DNA of 64,000 bases from assembly GCF_009177065.1 (NCBI RefSeq), contig NZ_WEZF01000005.1, forward strand, positions 290,739-354,738, read 5' to 3'. The DNA is from Tautonia marina (GTDB lineage: Bacteria > Planctomycetota > Planctomycetia > Isosphaerales > Isosphaeraceae). This document shows, one piece after another, positions 46,870 through 55,342 of this stretch (its first letter is position 1; each line of letters begins with the position of its first letter). The position numbers and the translations under genes are program-made. The notes beneath the pieces were generated by a model. The model worked only from the letters and a program-made list of their open reading frames with translations. It ran no database searches and had not been told where the DNA came from.

Positions 46870-47565
46870 ATGCCCCGAGAGCCGCTCCACCGCTGGGACC
46901 TTGCTCCCGACGAGGCCCGTGTCCTTCAGCGCGATCTGGCCGCCCGGCTCGACACGACGTCGCCGCTGGGTCCCTGTCGCCTGATCGGGGCAGCCGACGC
47001 CTCGTACAACCGAGGCGACGACCGCCTCTTCGCCGCCGTGGTCGTCATTGATGCCGAGACGGACGCGGTCGTGGAGCGAAGCGGCCTGATCGCAACCGCT
47101 CGTTATCCGTATGTCCCCGGCCTGCTCTCGTTCCGGGAGGCCCCTGCCGTGCTCGAGGCGTTCGATCGCCTGAGGAACCGTCCTGACGTCCTGATCTGCG
47201 ACGGCCAGGGGATCGCCCACCCGAGACGCCTGGGCATTGCCTCGCACCTCGGCCTCTGGATCGACCTGCCGACCGTCGGGTGTGGCAAGTCTCGCCTGTG
47301 CGGCACCTTCGAGGCGCCCGGCCCGGAGCGGGGGGATCGATCGCCCTTGATCCATCTTGGGGAGACGATCGGCGTTGCCCTCCGCACGAAACGCCGGACG
47401 AACCCGGTCTTCGTCTCTCCGGGCCATCGTTGCGACCTCGACGGTGCCATCCGAATCGTCCTGGAAACAACCGGGAAATACCGCCTTTCGACCCCGATCC
47501 GGTTTGCCCATGCTTATGTGAACGAGCTGAGACGACAGGCCGGGGAGCGACCGGAAACCCCTTGA
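46870..47565 (+). CDS. nfi: endonuclease V
   Basis: A 231-residue DNA-repair nuclease that nicks near deaminated bases, chiefly hypoxanthine. Conserved residues are the catalytic Asp in IGAADASY, RYPYVPGLLSFREAP with the metal-binding Glu, LICDGQGIAHPRRLGIASHLG with the second Asp and the DNA-contacting region, and VGCGKSRLCG. It is a cytoplasmic single-domain protein of standard length. It lies 9 bases after the threonine aldolase stop. Confidence 0.93.
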   Translation: MPREPLHRWDLAPDEARVLQRDLAARLDTTSPLGPCRLIGAADASYNRGDDRLFAAVVVIDAETDAVVERSGLIATARYPYVPGLLSFREAPAVLEAFDRLRNRPDVLICDGQGIAHPRRLGIASHLGLWIDLPTVGCGKSRLCGTFEAPGPERGDRSPLIHLGETIGVALRTKRRTNPVFVSPGHRCDLDGAIRIVLETTGKYRLSTPIRFAHAYVNELRRQAGERPETP

Positions 47566-47752
47566 GGAGCCGGTTCGGCATGAGCCTCGGGTAGGCAACT
47601 CACGCGAAGGGTCGGCTCGCCAGCCCGACCGGCATTGCCCGATCCGGGGGCTTCGGGTAAGCTCCGCCCCGATCGCGCCAGGCGTGCCCCGATTGGGTCG
47701 CACGATCCGGGCCGAGTCTTCGGAAGGAACCGAGGAACCAAAGGCGGCTGGG

Positions 47753-48145
47753 ATGAATGGCTGGCAACTCCGGATCGTGCTGGTGGTGATGACCTTCATC
47801 GCCCTGTTCTCGGGGTGTCGTTCCGGCGTTCGCGACTTCGCGGAGCTGAACGATCCGGCGCCGTTCGTCCGGGCCAGGGCGGCGGGACTGGACGATTCGG
47901 TGAGCGATGCCCAGGCGATTCCGGCCCTGATCGAGCACCTCAACGACGTGGACCCGGTCGTCCGTCTGTCAAGCCACGAGGCCCTCCGGCAGCGGACCGG
48001 CCAGGACTTCGGGTTCATCCCGTACGGGACTCCGGAGGATCGAGCCGCCGCCGCGGCCCGGTGGCGGTCGTGGTGGGCATCACAGGATGGTTCGACCTCG
48101 GATCGTCGGCGAGTGCCTCGGGCCGGGAACGCCCCTCGACGCTGA
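47753..48145 (+). CDS. HEAT-repeat lipoprotein
   Basis: A 130-residue protein with a lipoprotein signal (VLVVMTFIALFSGC, lipobox LFSGC). One or two HEAT-like repeats follow: DPAPFVRARAAGLDD and IPALIEHLNDVDPVVRLSSHEALRQRTG. The tail is basic and Ala-rich. HEAT lipoproteins of this size are common in planctomycetes and probably bind partners at the membrane. The ATG at 47753 was chosen because the signal begins there. Confidence 0.7.
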   Translation: MNGWQLRIVLVVMTFIALFSGCRSGVRDFAELNDPAPFVRARAAGLDDSVSDAQAIPALIEHLNDVDPVVRLSSHEALRQRTGQDFGFIPYGTPEDRAAAAARWRSWWASQDGSTSDRRRVPRAGNAPRR

Positions 48146-48192
48146 TTGAGTAGCCACCCCGAGAACGACCCCCGGCCAGGGAGGGCCGGACC

Positions 48193-49080
48193 ATGTCCGA
48201 CCGCATCGCCGCCACGATCGAACCCGATCCCTTGCCGAGCGTGCTCGGGCCGATCCGGCCTATTGTCCACCTGCTGGCCTATGTCGGCGGCCTGGCACTC
48301 TGGCCGATCCGGGCCTTCTCTGCGATTGCCGAGCCGAGGCCGAGCGGCACCCTGTCGCTCCGCGCGGCCACGATGGCACAGCTCGACTGGCTGATCCTCG
48401 CCGGCTTGCCCATCGTCGGACTCGTGCACATCGGCATGGGCTCATTCTTGTCCATGCAAGCATACTTTGGCGCGACATTCGAGGCCGGGGTGGGTCCGGT
48501 GGTGGGTGTCGGCCTCATTCGCAACGGAGGCCCGTTGCTCTCGGGGTTCATCCTGGCCGGTTTGCTGGCGAGCCGGGCGACGGTCGAGCTGCGGACCCGG
48601 CCTCGGCCGGAGATCGACGCCGATCCCGGCTGGATTGCCGACCGGGACGTGACGCTGGGCCTCCGGGCCGACGAACGATCGGGGCCGAGCGACGCCCGGG
48701 CGACCCTGCCCCGGCTGCTCGCCGCGGCGTTGATGGGGCCGGTGCTGGCCGCCTGGGGCACGGCCGTCGGGACGTTCGTCGGCTATCGGATCGCCCACGT
48801 GATCCTGGGGATCCCGATCGAGACCCTCTTCCACACGTTCGCCGAGATGCTCTGGATGCGAGACGTGGTCGGCCTGGTGGTCAAGGGGGTCGCCTTCGGC
48901 TCGATCGCGGCCACGGTCGCCTGCTTCGAGGGGGCCCGGCGCGACGCGTTGCCGCCGCACCTGGCGGGCCTGCGGGCCTGCTGCCTGGCGATGGCCCTGA
49001 TCCTCGCGGTCAACCTGTCGTGGTTCCTGTTCGTGTACCTGGCGGGGCCGGCGTTCGGCCCGACGGTCCTGCCGACCTGA
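48193..49080 (+). CDS. MlaE/YrbE-like permease
   Basis: A 295-residue membrane protein with five or six helices related to the MlaE permease of MCE lipid transporters. The C-terminal DVVGLVVKGVAFGSIAATVACFEG matches the conserved MlaE helix (lysine before FG, then CxxG), and LGIPIETLFHTFAEML precedes it. A hydrophilic insert of about 60 residues (about 125-180) interrupts the usual order. It is followed after 48 bases by an MCE-domain protein. No MlaF-like ATPase is next to it. Confidence 0.75.
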   Translation: MSDRIAATIEPDPLPSVLGPIRPIVHLLAYVGGLALWPIRAFSAIAEPRPSGTLSLRAATMAQLDWLILAGLPIVGLVHIGMGSFLSMQAYFGATFEAGVGPVVGVGLIRNGGPLLSGFILAGLLASRATVELRTRPRPEIDADPGWIADRDVTLGLRADERSGPSDARATLPRLLAAALMGPVLAAWGTAVGTFVGYRIAHVILGIPIETLFHTFAEMLWMRDVVGLVVKGVAFGSIAATVACFEGARRDALPPHLAGLRACCLAMALILAVNLSWFLFVYLAGPAFGPTVLPT

Positions 49081-49128
49081 CGAGGGGACGGGCGATGCCC
49101 GCCCCGACACTTGGAGACGGAAACCCCC

Positions 49129-50415
49129 ATGAGCCGCTCGACGATCCGAGACGCCCGCGTCGGCCTGGTCCTGGTGGCGGCGGCGGCCGGCCTGCTTGGC
49201 CTGGTCGTCGTGGCCGGAGGAGGGCCGGGCTACCTGGTGGCCGATCGCACCTCGATTGACGTCTTCTTCCGGGACGGCCAGGGGATCCGCCCCGGCCATC
49301 CGGTCCGGATCGCCGGCCTGGAGGCGGGCCGGGTGTCGGACGTGGACATCGTGGACCACGAGGGGGCCCTGCGCGCCCGGGTCCGCCTGTCGATCGCGCG
49401 GGACCTGGCAACCCGCCTGAAGCAGGACGCGGTGATCGTCATCGCGTCGAGCCTGACCGGCTCGTCGAGCGTCAATATCGCCTCGGTGGGAGAGTCGGGG
49501 GTGGCCTGGGTTCCGGGTCAGCCGATCGAGGGCATCGAGAGTTCCCTGTTCGATCCGTTGCTGGAACAGGTCGGGCTCGGTCCGGTCGAGCGTGACCACC
49601 TGAGCCATACGATCGGCCAGGTTCGGCGGACGATCGACGACATCTCGCCGAGGCTCCAGAAGACGCTCGCCGCCTTCCAGCAGGCGGCCGACGACGTTCA
49701 GCACGCGACCGAGATTGCCGGGCCGGCCGTGGCCGGAGCTTCGGGCAAACTCGACGCCATGACCGAACGGATCGAGGCCCTGCTCGCGCAGGCGGTCACC
49801 CTGATCGACGAACTGGAAGGAGCCGTCGTCGAGAATCGGGAGGGGATCGCCGAGACGGTGGACAACGTCCGGCACCTCTCGGCCAAATCGAACGTGATGC
49901 TCCAGCAGTACGGGCCGAAGCTCGGAGAACTGGCCGAGAACCTCGACGAGACCCGGATGCGGGCCGATCGGGTCCTGTATCAGGCCGACATCTCGCTGGG
50001 GAACATCTCGGGCATCCTGGTCAACAACCGGGCGAACATCGAGCGGACCATCGGGAACGTGCGGGACATTACCGACTCGGGGCGGATGACAGTTGAGAAG
50101 ATCCGGGCGAATCCGCTCTTGATCAGCCCCCTGTACAAGCCGGGCCGAGACGCCGAGATCGCCCTGGCGAACTTCGACACGGCCAACGTCGTGCTGAAGG
50201 CGGCCAGCGAGTTCAACGACGCGGTCAAGCACCTCCAGGCCCTGCGGACGCAGATGCAGACCCCCCAGCAACAGCAGGCGGTCGACCAGATGCTCCAGCG
50301 AGCCTCGGCGATCAACGCCCAGCTCGAACCGATGATGCGAGGACTGGCCCAGGGCATCCAGGCCCAGCCGCAACCGGATCGAAGCCGAGGGGGCGGTCTG
50401 ATGAATCGGGAGTAA
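49129..50415 (+). CDS. MlaD-like MCE-domain protein
   Basis: A 428-residue protein with one N-terminal membrane helix (about 11-30) and an MCE domain (about 38-125). It contains YLVADRTSIDVFFRDGQGIRPGHPVRIAGLEAGRVSDVDIV, the usual hydrophobic-binding MCE core. The long helical C-terminus (about 160-420) may form the tunnel that carries lipid between membranes. With the MlaE-like permease it would make a lipid transporter, but the ATPase must be encoded elsewhere. A TTG six codons earlier is the alternative start. Confidence 0.85.
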   Translation: MSRSTIRDARVGLVLVAAAAGLLGLVVVAGGGPGYLVADRTSIDVFFRDGQGIRPGHPVRIAGLEAGRVSDVDIVDHEGALRARVRLSIARDLATRLKQDAVIVIASSLTGSSSVNIASVGESGVAWVPGQPIEGIESSLFDPLLEQVGLGPVERDHLSHTIGQVRRTIDDISPRLQKTLAAFQQAADDVQHATEIAGPAVAGASGKLDAMTERIEALLAQAVTLIDELEGAVVENREGIAETVDNVRHLSAKSNVMLQQYGPKLGELAENLDETRMRADRVLYQADISLGNISGILVNNRANIERTIGNVRDITDSGRMTVEKIRANPLLISPLYKPGRDAEIALANFDTANVVLKAASEFNDAVKHLQALRTQMQTPQQQQAVDQMLQRASAINAQLEPMMRGLAQGIQAQPQPDRSRGGGLMNRE

Positions 50416-50452
50416 ACGTCTGAATCGATCCCGGGATTTTCGCATTTTCGGT

Positions 50453-50480
50453 TAAATTCGTTCCAGCTTCCGGCCGATCT
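50453..50480 (+). promoter_or_regulatory. candidate sigma-28 (FliA) promoter for flgM
   Basis: TAAA (50453-50456) and GCCGATCT (50473-50480) are 16 bases apart. The known sigma-28 pattern is TAAA-N15-GCCGATAA. It lies about 160 bases before flgM. Confidence 0.35.
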
Positions 50481-50638
50481 AAGTGACAGACGAAATGATT
50501 GTGATGGTCCTCAAGCCCTCGACCGCGGCCTTGCCCTCACGAGGGGGGCGGGGGGTCGAGATCGCCGGGCCAGAACTTCGAGGCCGAGCCGGAATCGATC
50601 GGCAGGGTCTCTCCCAGGTGCAAAAGGAGACGCAAACC

Positions 50639-50923
50639 ATGGAAATCCACGGCGCCGGCGGCCCCCAGGGCCCGCAACCGATCTACCCCCGACTGGCCTC
50701 CTTCAGCGTCGAATCCACGGCCAACGCCCCGGCCGCCGCGCCGAAGGATCAGGTCGAGATCTCGCAACTCGGGCTGGTGCTCGACGGCATTCATAGCCTG
50801 CCGGAAATCCGCCACGAGAAGGTCGAGGCCATCCGTCAGCAGATCGCCGAGGGGACCTACGAGACCCCCGAGAAGCTGGAGCGAGCCCTCGATAACCTGC
50901 TCTCCGAGCTCTCCGGATTCTGA
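50639..50923 (+). CDS. flgM: FlgM-like anti-sigma-28 factor
   Basis: A 94-residue protein whose C-terminal half matches FlgM: DQVEISQLGLVLDGI, IRHEKVEAIRQQIAEGTYETPEKLERALDNLL. FlgM binds the flagellar sigma-28 factor until the hook is complete and is then exported. The N-terminus is Gly/Pro-rich and disordered. The ATG has an AAAAGGAG site nine bases upstream; an upstream in-frame extension lacks family similarity. No other flagellar genes are in the window. Confidence 0.8.
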   Translation: MEIHGAGGPQGPQPIYPRLASFSVESTANAPAAAPKDQVEISQLGLVLDGIHSLPEIRHEKVEAIRQQIAEGTYETPEKLERALDNLLSELSGF

Positions 50924-50962
50924 CCGAGACGACCCCCGCGGTCGTGACGACCTGGGTCTGAC

Positions 50963-50987
50963 CCCGGGCTGGAGCCACCAGCCCGGG
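50963..50987 (+). terminator. hairpin terminator after flgM
   Basis: CCCGGGCTGG and CCAGCCCGGG form a perfect 10-pair stem with loop AGCCA, 40 bases after the flgM stop. Confidence 0.55.
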
Positions 50988-51073
50988 TCGACCCGAGGGC
51001 ATCGCTGGATCCACGTCCCTGAGGATCGAACGCCCTGAGGTGGGTTCCCCTGGCCGCGATTGGTGGAAGGCGC

Positions 51074-51079
51074 TATAAT
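51074..51079 (+). promoter_or_regulatory. -10 box TATAAT of the Fur-family gene
   Basis: A perfect TATAAT is overlapped by the adjacent palindrome. No clear -35 is seen 17 bases upstream. Confidence 0.5.
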
Positions 51080-51097
51080 CGAGAATTGTTCTCGATT
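51077..51097. promoter_or_regulatory. perfect 9-3-9 palindrome, candidate Fur-family operator
   Basis: AATCGAGAA-TTG-TTCTCGATT is a perfect inverted repeat that begins inside the TATAAT box and lies 60 bases before the regulator start. Its position, covering the -10 and start point, fits autorepression. It differs from the classical Fur, PerR and Zur boxes. Confidence 0.55.
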
Positions 51098-51157
51098 CCG
51101 AGCCGAAACCACCTGGTCCACGGTCGATCGCCACGTCCCGAGAACCGCCTCACAGGA

Positions 51158-51661
51158 ATGAGCATCGTGACGCCACCTGCCGACCTCGAACCGCTCCAGG
51201 TTAAAGAAAGCCCTGAGGAGAAGTTCCGCGAGTTTCTGGAAATTCGGGGCGAGAAACTGACGGAGCCGAGGCGGATTCTGGTCAACCATATCTTCAATTC
51301 CCACAAGCATTTCGACGCGGACGAACTGGTCGCTGATCTGCGTGAGGCTGGTCGTCGGGTCAGTCGATCGACCGTCTACCGGACGCTCCGCCTGATGGTC
51401 GAGGCCGGCTTGCTTCGGGAGCTTCGGCTGACCAATCGGTCGGCCTACGAGCACAACTACGGCTATCCGTCCCACGACCACATGCACTGCACCGAGTGCG
51501 GGGCGATTGTCGAGTTCCGCAACGACGAGATCCGGCGCATCCGAGACGTGATCGCCGAGCAATTTGGCTTCCGGGCTGAGAATCACAAGTTTGTCATCAC
51601 GGGTCAGTGCCCCGATTGCTTGAAGGCTCGCAGCCGCAGGCGGAAGCTCGATCAGATCTGA
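51158..51661 (+). CDS. Fur-family transcriptional regulator
   Basis: A 167-residue metal-responsive repressor. The winged-helix domain covers about 20-95 (FLEIRGEKLTEPRRILVNHIF, DADELVADLREAGRRVSRSTVYRTLRLMVEAGLL). The dimerisation/metal domain has HDHMHCTECGAIVEF and a C-terminal CPDCLK, giving a CxxC...CxxC structural zinc site. Whether it senses iron, zinc or peroxide cannot be judged. It is probably controlled by the palindrome on its own promoter. Confidence 0.92.
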   Translation: MSIVTPPADLEPLQVKESPEEKFREFLEIRGEKLTEPRRILVNHIFNSHKHFDADELVADLREAGRRVSRSTVYRTLRLMVEAGLLRELRLTNRSAYEHNYGYPSHDHMHCTECGAIVEFRNDEIRRIRDVIAEQFGFRAENHKFVITGQCPDCLKARSRRRKLDQI

Positions 51662-51741
51662 GGGACACCCCCAGAACTGGGGCTTAGACCGCCGTGGTGG
51701 TGCCTTGGTCTTAATGGTCCCGATCGATCCGAGAACTCCCC

Positions 51742-52038
51742 ATGTTGATTGTCCATGTGCACATCCAGGTGAAGCCCGATCAGGTTGAGGCGTTCAAGGC
51801 GGCCTCGGTGGAGAATGCGAGGAACAGCCGGCAAGAGCCGGGAGTGGCGCGGTTCGACGTGTTTCAGCAGCAGGATGATCCGACCCGGTTCCTGCTGGTC
51901 GAGATCTACCGGACGCCAGACGCTCCGGCGGCACACAAGCAGACGGCTCACTACCAGAAGTGGGCCGAGACGGTCGCAGACATGATGGCGGTGCCGCGGT
52001 TCAGCGTGAAGTTCGACGCGGTCGATGCCGAGGCGTAA
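51742..52038 (+). CDS. antibiotic-biosynthesis-monooxygenase (ABM) domain protein
   Basis: A 98-residue single ABM-domain protein, dimeric alpha+beta barrel type. Typical pieces are [34 protein letters not shown] and [25 protein letters not shown]. Relatives include quinol monooxygenase YgiN and the LsrG isomerase. The iron-type alcohol dehydrogenase begins six bases after its stop, so the two form a tight operon and may act on one metabolite. Confidence 0.83.
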   Translation: MLIVHVHIQVKPDQVEAFKAASVENARNSRQEPGVARFDVFQQQDDPTRFLLVEIYRTPDAPAAHKQTAHYQKWAETVADMMAVPRFSVKFDAVDAEA

Positions 52039-52043
52039 CGCTT

Positions 52044-53195
52044 ATGATCTTCGAGTTTGCCACGGCCGGACGCATCCTTTTTGGGTCGGGGAAGGCTGCG
52101 ATGCTCCCCCGCCTGGCCCGCGACCTCGGCCACCGGGCCCTCGTGGTGCTGGGAGGCTCCGAGCGGGGACGTGAAGGGCTGTCGGCGGGCTTGGCGGAGG
52201 TCGGCATCGCGTCGGTGGTGGTCGCGGTCAGCGCAGAACCGACCACGCATCAGGTGGACGAGGCGACCCGACTCGCCCGAGCGGAAGGGTGCGACCTGGT
52301 GATCGCCCAGGGGGGTGGCAGTGTCCTCGACCTCGGGAAGGCGGTGGCGGGCTTGCTCGGCAATCCGGGAGCCGTGCTCGATTACCTGGAACTGGTCGGC
52401 AAGGGCCAGCCGTTGGAGAAGCCCGGTGTGCCCTTCATCGCCGTGCCCACCACGGCGGGGACGGGAACCGAGGTCACTCGGAACGCGGTGCTCGACGTGC
52501 CCGAACATCGGGTGAAGGCGAGTCTGCGGAGCCCTCACCTGCTGGCTCGGCTGGCGATCATCGACCCCGAGCTGACCGTCTCGATGCCCCCGCACGTCAC
52601 CGCCTTCACCGGCATGGATGCCCTGACGCAACTGATCGAGCCGTTTGTCAGCAACGCGGCCAACCCGATCACCGACGGCATCTGCCGTGAGGGGCTCGTC
52701 CGGGGGGCGCGATCGCTGACCCGAGCCTTTGAGGATGGTTCGGACCTCGCCGCCCGAGAGGACATGGCGCTGGCGGCCCTTTGTGGAGGGATCGCCCTGG
52801 CCAATGCTCGCCTGGGGGCAGTTCACGGCTTCGCGGGAGTGCTGGGCGGAGCCACCGGCCACGCCCACGGCGCGATCTGCGCAAGGCTGTTGCCGATCGT
52901 CATGGAAACCAACCTCCGAGCGATCGAGGATCGAGGCGACCCGGCGATTCTCGATCGTTACACGGAGGTGGCTCGCATCCTGACGGGCGATCCAGGGGCG
53001 AAGGCAATCGACGGCGTGGCCTGGGTTCAAGCCCGATGCGATGCGTTCCAGATCCCGAATCTCGGCGCGGCGGGGCTGTCGCGTGAGATGTTCGACACCA
53101 TCATCCCGGTCGCTCAGCGGGCCAGCAGCATGAAGGGGAATCCGGTGGCGCTAACCGACGCGGAACTCCTCGCCATTCTCGACGCAGCGCTGTGA
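52044..53195 (+). CDS. iron-containing alcohol dehydrogenase
   Basis: A 383-residue group III dehydrogenase using NAD(P) and a divalent metal. GGGSVLDLGKAVAG binds the dinucleotide, and PTTAGTGTEVTRNAVL is the family signature. The metal site is built from D in MDALTQLIE and histidines in AVHGFAGVLGGATGHAHGAICA. It would reduce an aldehyde or oxidise an alcohol, with no substrate evident. It is paired with the ABM protein upstream. Confidence 0.9.
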   Translation: MIFEFATAGRILFGSGKAAMLPRLARDLGHRALVVLGGSERGREGLSAGLAEVGIASVVVAVSAEPTTHQVDEATRLARAEGCDLVIAQGGGSVLDLGKAVAGLLGNPGAVLDYLELVGKGQPLEKPGVPFIAVPTTAGTGTEVTRNAVLDVPEHRVKASLRSPHLLARLAIIDPELTVSMPPHVTAFTGMDALTQLIEPFVSNAANPITDGICREGLVRGARSLTRAFEDGSDLAAREDMALAALCGGIALANARLGAVHGFAGVLGGATGHAHGAICARLLPIVMETNLRAIEDRGDPAILDRYTEVARILTGDPGAKAIDGVAWVQARCDAFQIPNLGAAGLSREMFDTIIPVAQRASSMKGNPVALTDAELLAILDAAL

Positions 53196-53371
53196 GGCTT
53201 CACCGTTGCCCGGCCGATCGGCCCGCGAGCGGTGCGAACTGCCGAGCGTGACAAGGGGTTCGAGCGTCATCGCGGAAGGACTCCGAGGGAAGCGGTTCGC
53301 GGCGAGGCGAAGGCGGTGCTCGGGGTCCTCCCACGCCTTCGGTTGTGATCCCGAAGGAGAATCGGACAAGG

Positions 53372-54031
53372 CTATCGGGCCGAGTCGAGGACGACGATCC
53401 GACGCGGCCCGAGGGTCGAGGGATCGACCGTGATCGACGAGGCACCGGGGCGATCGACGGGCCAGTCGGGCAAGGCGTCCAGGAAGCGCTCGACGGGCTG
53501 GATCTTCAGGTTGATCTTCGGGGTCAGGTAGTGCATCGGGAGGATGAGCCGGGGGGCGAGGGCCTCGACCAGGGGGGGGATGAGTGGGAAGTCGATCGTC
53601 GGCGGGCCTCCGGCGGGGAACAGGAGGATGTCGGGCTGGCCGAGTCGGGCCAGTTCGTCGGGGCTGAGGGCATGGCCAAGGTCGCCGAGGAAGGCGATGT
53701 GCAGGCCTTCGGCGCGGAAGTGGAGGATGGTGACCTCGTCGCCGGGGAGCTTCTCCGGGGTCTCGAAGACGGGGAGGGCCTCGAAGCGGATGCCACGGGC
53801 CTCGACCCCTTCCGAGGGGAACTCGGTGCCCAGGAGGTACTGGAACGGGGGGACGATCTCCGAGAGCCCGCTGTGGTACTTCGCGTTCTCGTGGCTGGCC
53901 ACGACGAAATCGGCCGGGTCGGCGATCGGGGCGTAGGAGCCGGCGTCGGCCGAGGTGTAAGGGTCGAGGATGATCCGAGTCCCCTCGGTATCGATCAGGA
54001 AGGCGGCGTGTCCGTACCAAAGGATGCGCAT
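53372..54031 (-). CDS. MBL-fold metal-dependent hydrolase (UlaG-like)
   Basis: A 219-residue beta-lactamase-fold hydrolase. WYGHAAFLID and IILDPYTS open the fold, the metal motif reads VASHENAKYHS in place of canonical HxHxDH, and FLGDLGH and LPMHY supply further ligands. This pattern suits the UlaG/lactonase-like branch. It is cytoplasmic, and its substrate is unknown. A longer antisense-like frame in this region was rejected. Confidence 0.85.
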   Translation of the reverse strand: MRILWYGHAAFLIDTEGTRIILDPYTSADAGSYAPIADPADFVVASHENAKYHSGLSEIVPPFQYLLGTEFPSEGVEARGIRFEALPVFETPEKLPGDEVTILHFRAEGLHIAFLGDLGHALSPDELARLGQPDILLFPAGGPPTIDFPLIPPLVEALAPRLILPMHYLTPKINLKIQPVERFLDALPDWPVDRPGASSITVDPSTLGPRRIVVLDSAR

Positions 54032-54455
54032 CGTTCGGGCTCCCGAGCGGGGTCTGAGGATCGCCTGTCCGGAAGGAATCGGGCGAGATTGATGGCGGTA
54101 GCGTACCCGGAGGATCGGCCCCCGTCACGCTTGGGGGGGGCAACGACGGAGCGCGGGGGCAGGAGAAGCGAGCGAGCATTCGGGGCGTTCCCTGCGCGTT
54201 CGGGCGTCCGCTCCGGGAGCCAAGATGCCGGGGCTGGGAGGGTCGGCTCCGATCGGGTACAACGGTTCGAGGATGTCGGGAGACGAGGACCGACCTCGGC
54301 CGCGGTTCCTGGTGAACCAGGAGGAGGACCCCGTCGATCGGGGGAATCGGATTGGGGATGAGCGGGAAGCCGCCCGGGACCTGGAACGGCGGCAGCAAGG
54401 ACGGGCTGAGGTCGGCCGGGCCGGAGTCGAACTGAGCCAAGGGAGGATGCAAGCC

Positions 54456-55298
54456 ATGTCGGAGTCCTCGTCATCACCCCCTCCGGAGAACGGCAAGCCA
54501 GCCTTGCCCAGCCTGCCGGTCGTGACGCTCGAACCGTGGGAGCAGCGGTCGAACCTGGAGAAGTATGGGGCCTTCTGGTACCTGGCGCTGGGGGGGCTGG
54601 TGATCCTGGCGGGATTGATCCTCTGGTTCGGCTGGGGGGTCTGGTCGCTCCGAGAGGTCTGGCGGGATGTGTACGTCCTGCACGACCCGAACCGAGGGGT
54701 GGTCGAGCGGGTCAACGCGGCCGACCGCCTGGCGAGGAACCCGGAGACGACCGAGCGGCAACGGTACGACATCGCCATCCGACGCGACCTGCCCGACCTG
54801 GCCCGCTACCTGATCGCCGAGTCGTTGACCGCCGAGGCCGCCACCGGCGACCCAAGAGCCTATGCGATGGCCGTGGCTCGGAGCGAGGGGGACGGCTGGC
54901 CCGCTTGGTTCCGGCTGCTGATGCTCCGCCCGCTGGCATACGGATCGGGGGCAGGGGAAGCGATTGAGCCGGTGCCCCTCCGCGAACTGAGCGAGCATGA
55001 CGACCCGGTGATTCGCCTCTGGGCTCTGTACACGCTGGCCGAGGCGTCTCGCTACAACCGCAATGAAGCAAACCAGTTACGGGATGCCGCTAACCAGGAA
55101 TCTCCCGAGGCCGGGCTGGCCGCGGTACTGGTGCAGGCGCTCGATGCCGAGACGGACGCCGAGCGGATCGACCGGCTCGACGAGGCGACGCGGTGGGTCC
55201 GGAGGCATCATCCGGGGGCCCTGGCCGTCTGGTTCGGCTGGGATCGGTTCGAGGGGGAACTGGTGCGCGTGCCGGTCGAGGTCGAGGCGAGGGAATGA
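54456..55298 (+). CDS. single-pass membrane hypothetical protein
   Basis: A 280-residue protein with a Pro/Ser-rich N-terminus and one membrane helix (about 38-62, GAFWYLALGGLVILAGLILWF). The C-terminal helical domain (about 75-270) looks HEAT- or TPR-like (NRGVVERVNAADRLARN, DDPVIRLWALYTLAEASRY). An ATG three codons upstream, next to GGGAGG, is the alternative start. The family is not recognised beyond planctomycete occurrence. Confidence 0.6.
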   Translation: MSESSSSPPPENGKPALPSLPVVTLEPWEQRSNLEKYGAFWYLALGGLVILAGLILWFGWGVWSLREVWRDVYVLHDPNRGVVERVNAADRLARNPETTERQRYDIAIRRDLPDLARYLIAESLTAEAATGDPRAYAMAVARSEGDGWPAWFRLLMLRPLAYGSGAGEAIEPVPLRELSEHDDPVIRLWALYTLAEASRYNRNEANQLRDAANQESPEAGLAAVLVQALDAETDAERIDRLDEATRWVRRHHPGALAVWFGWDRFEGELVRVPVEVEARE

Positions 55299-55342
55299 TT
55301 GGCTTTGTTTGGTCTTCCTTGTTGTAAACCGAGCGAACCGGC

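Noticed and set aside
45814..50445. two minus-strand frames of 871 and 667 residues
   Set aside because: They cover threonine aldolase, endonuclease V, MlaE and MlaD in antisense; low-complexity translation.
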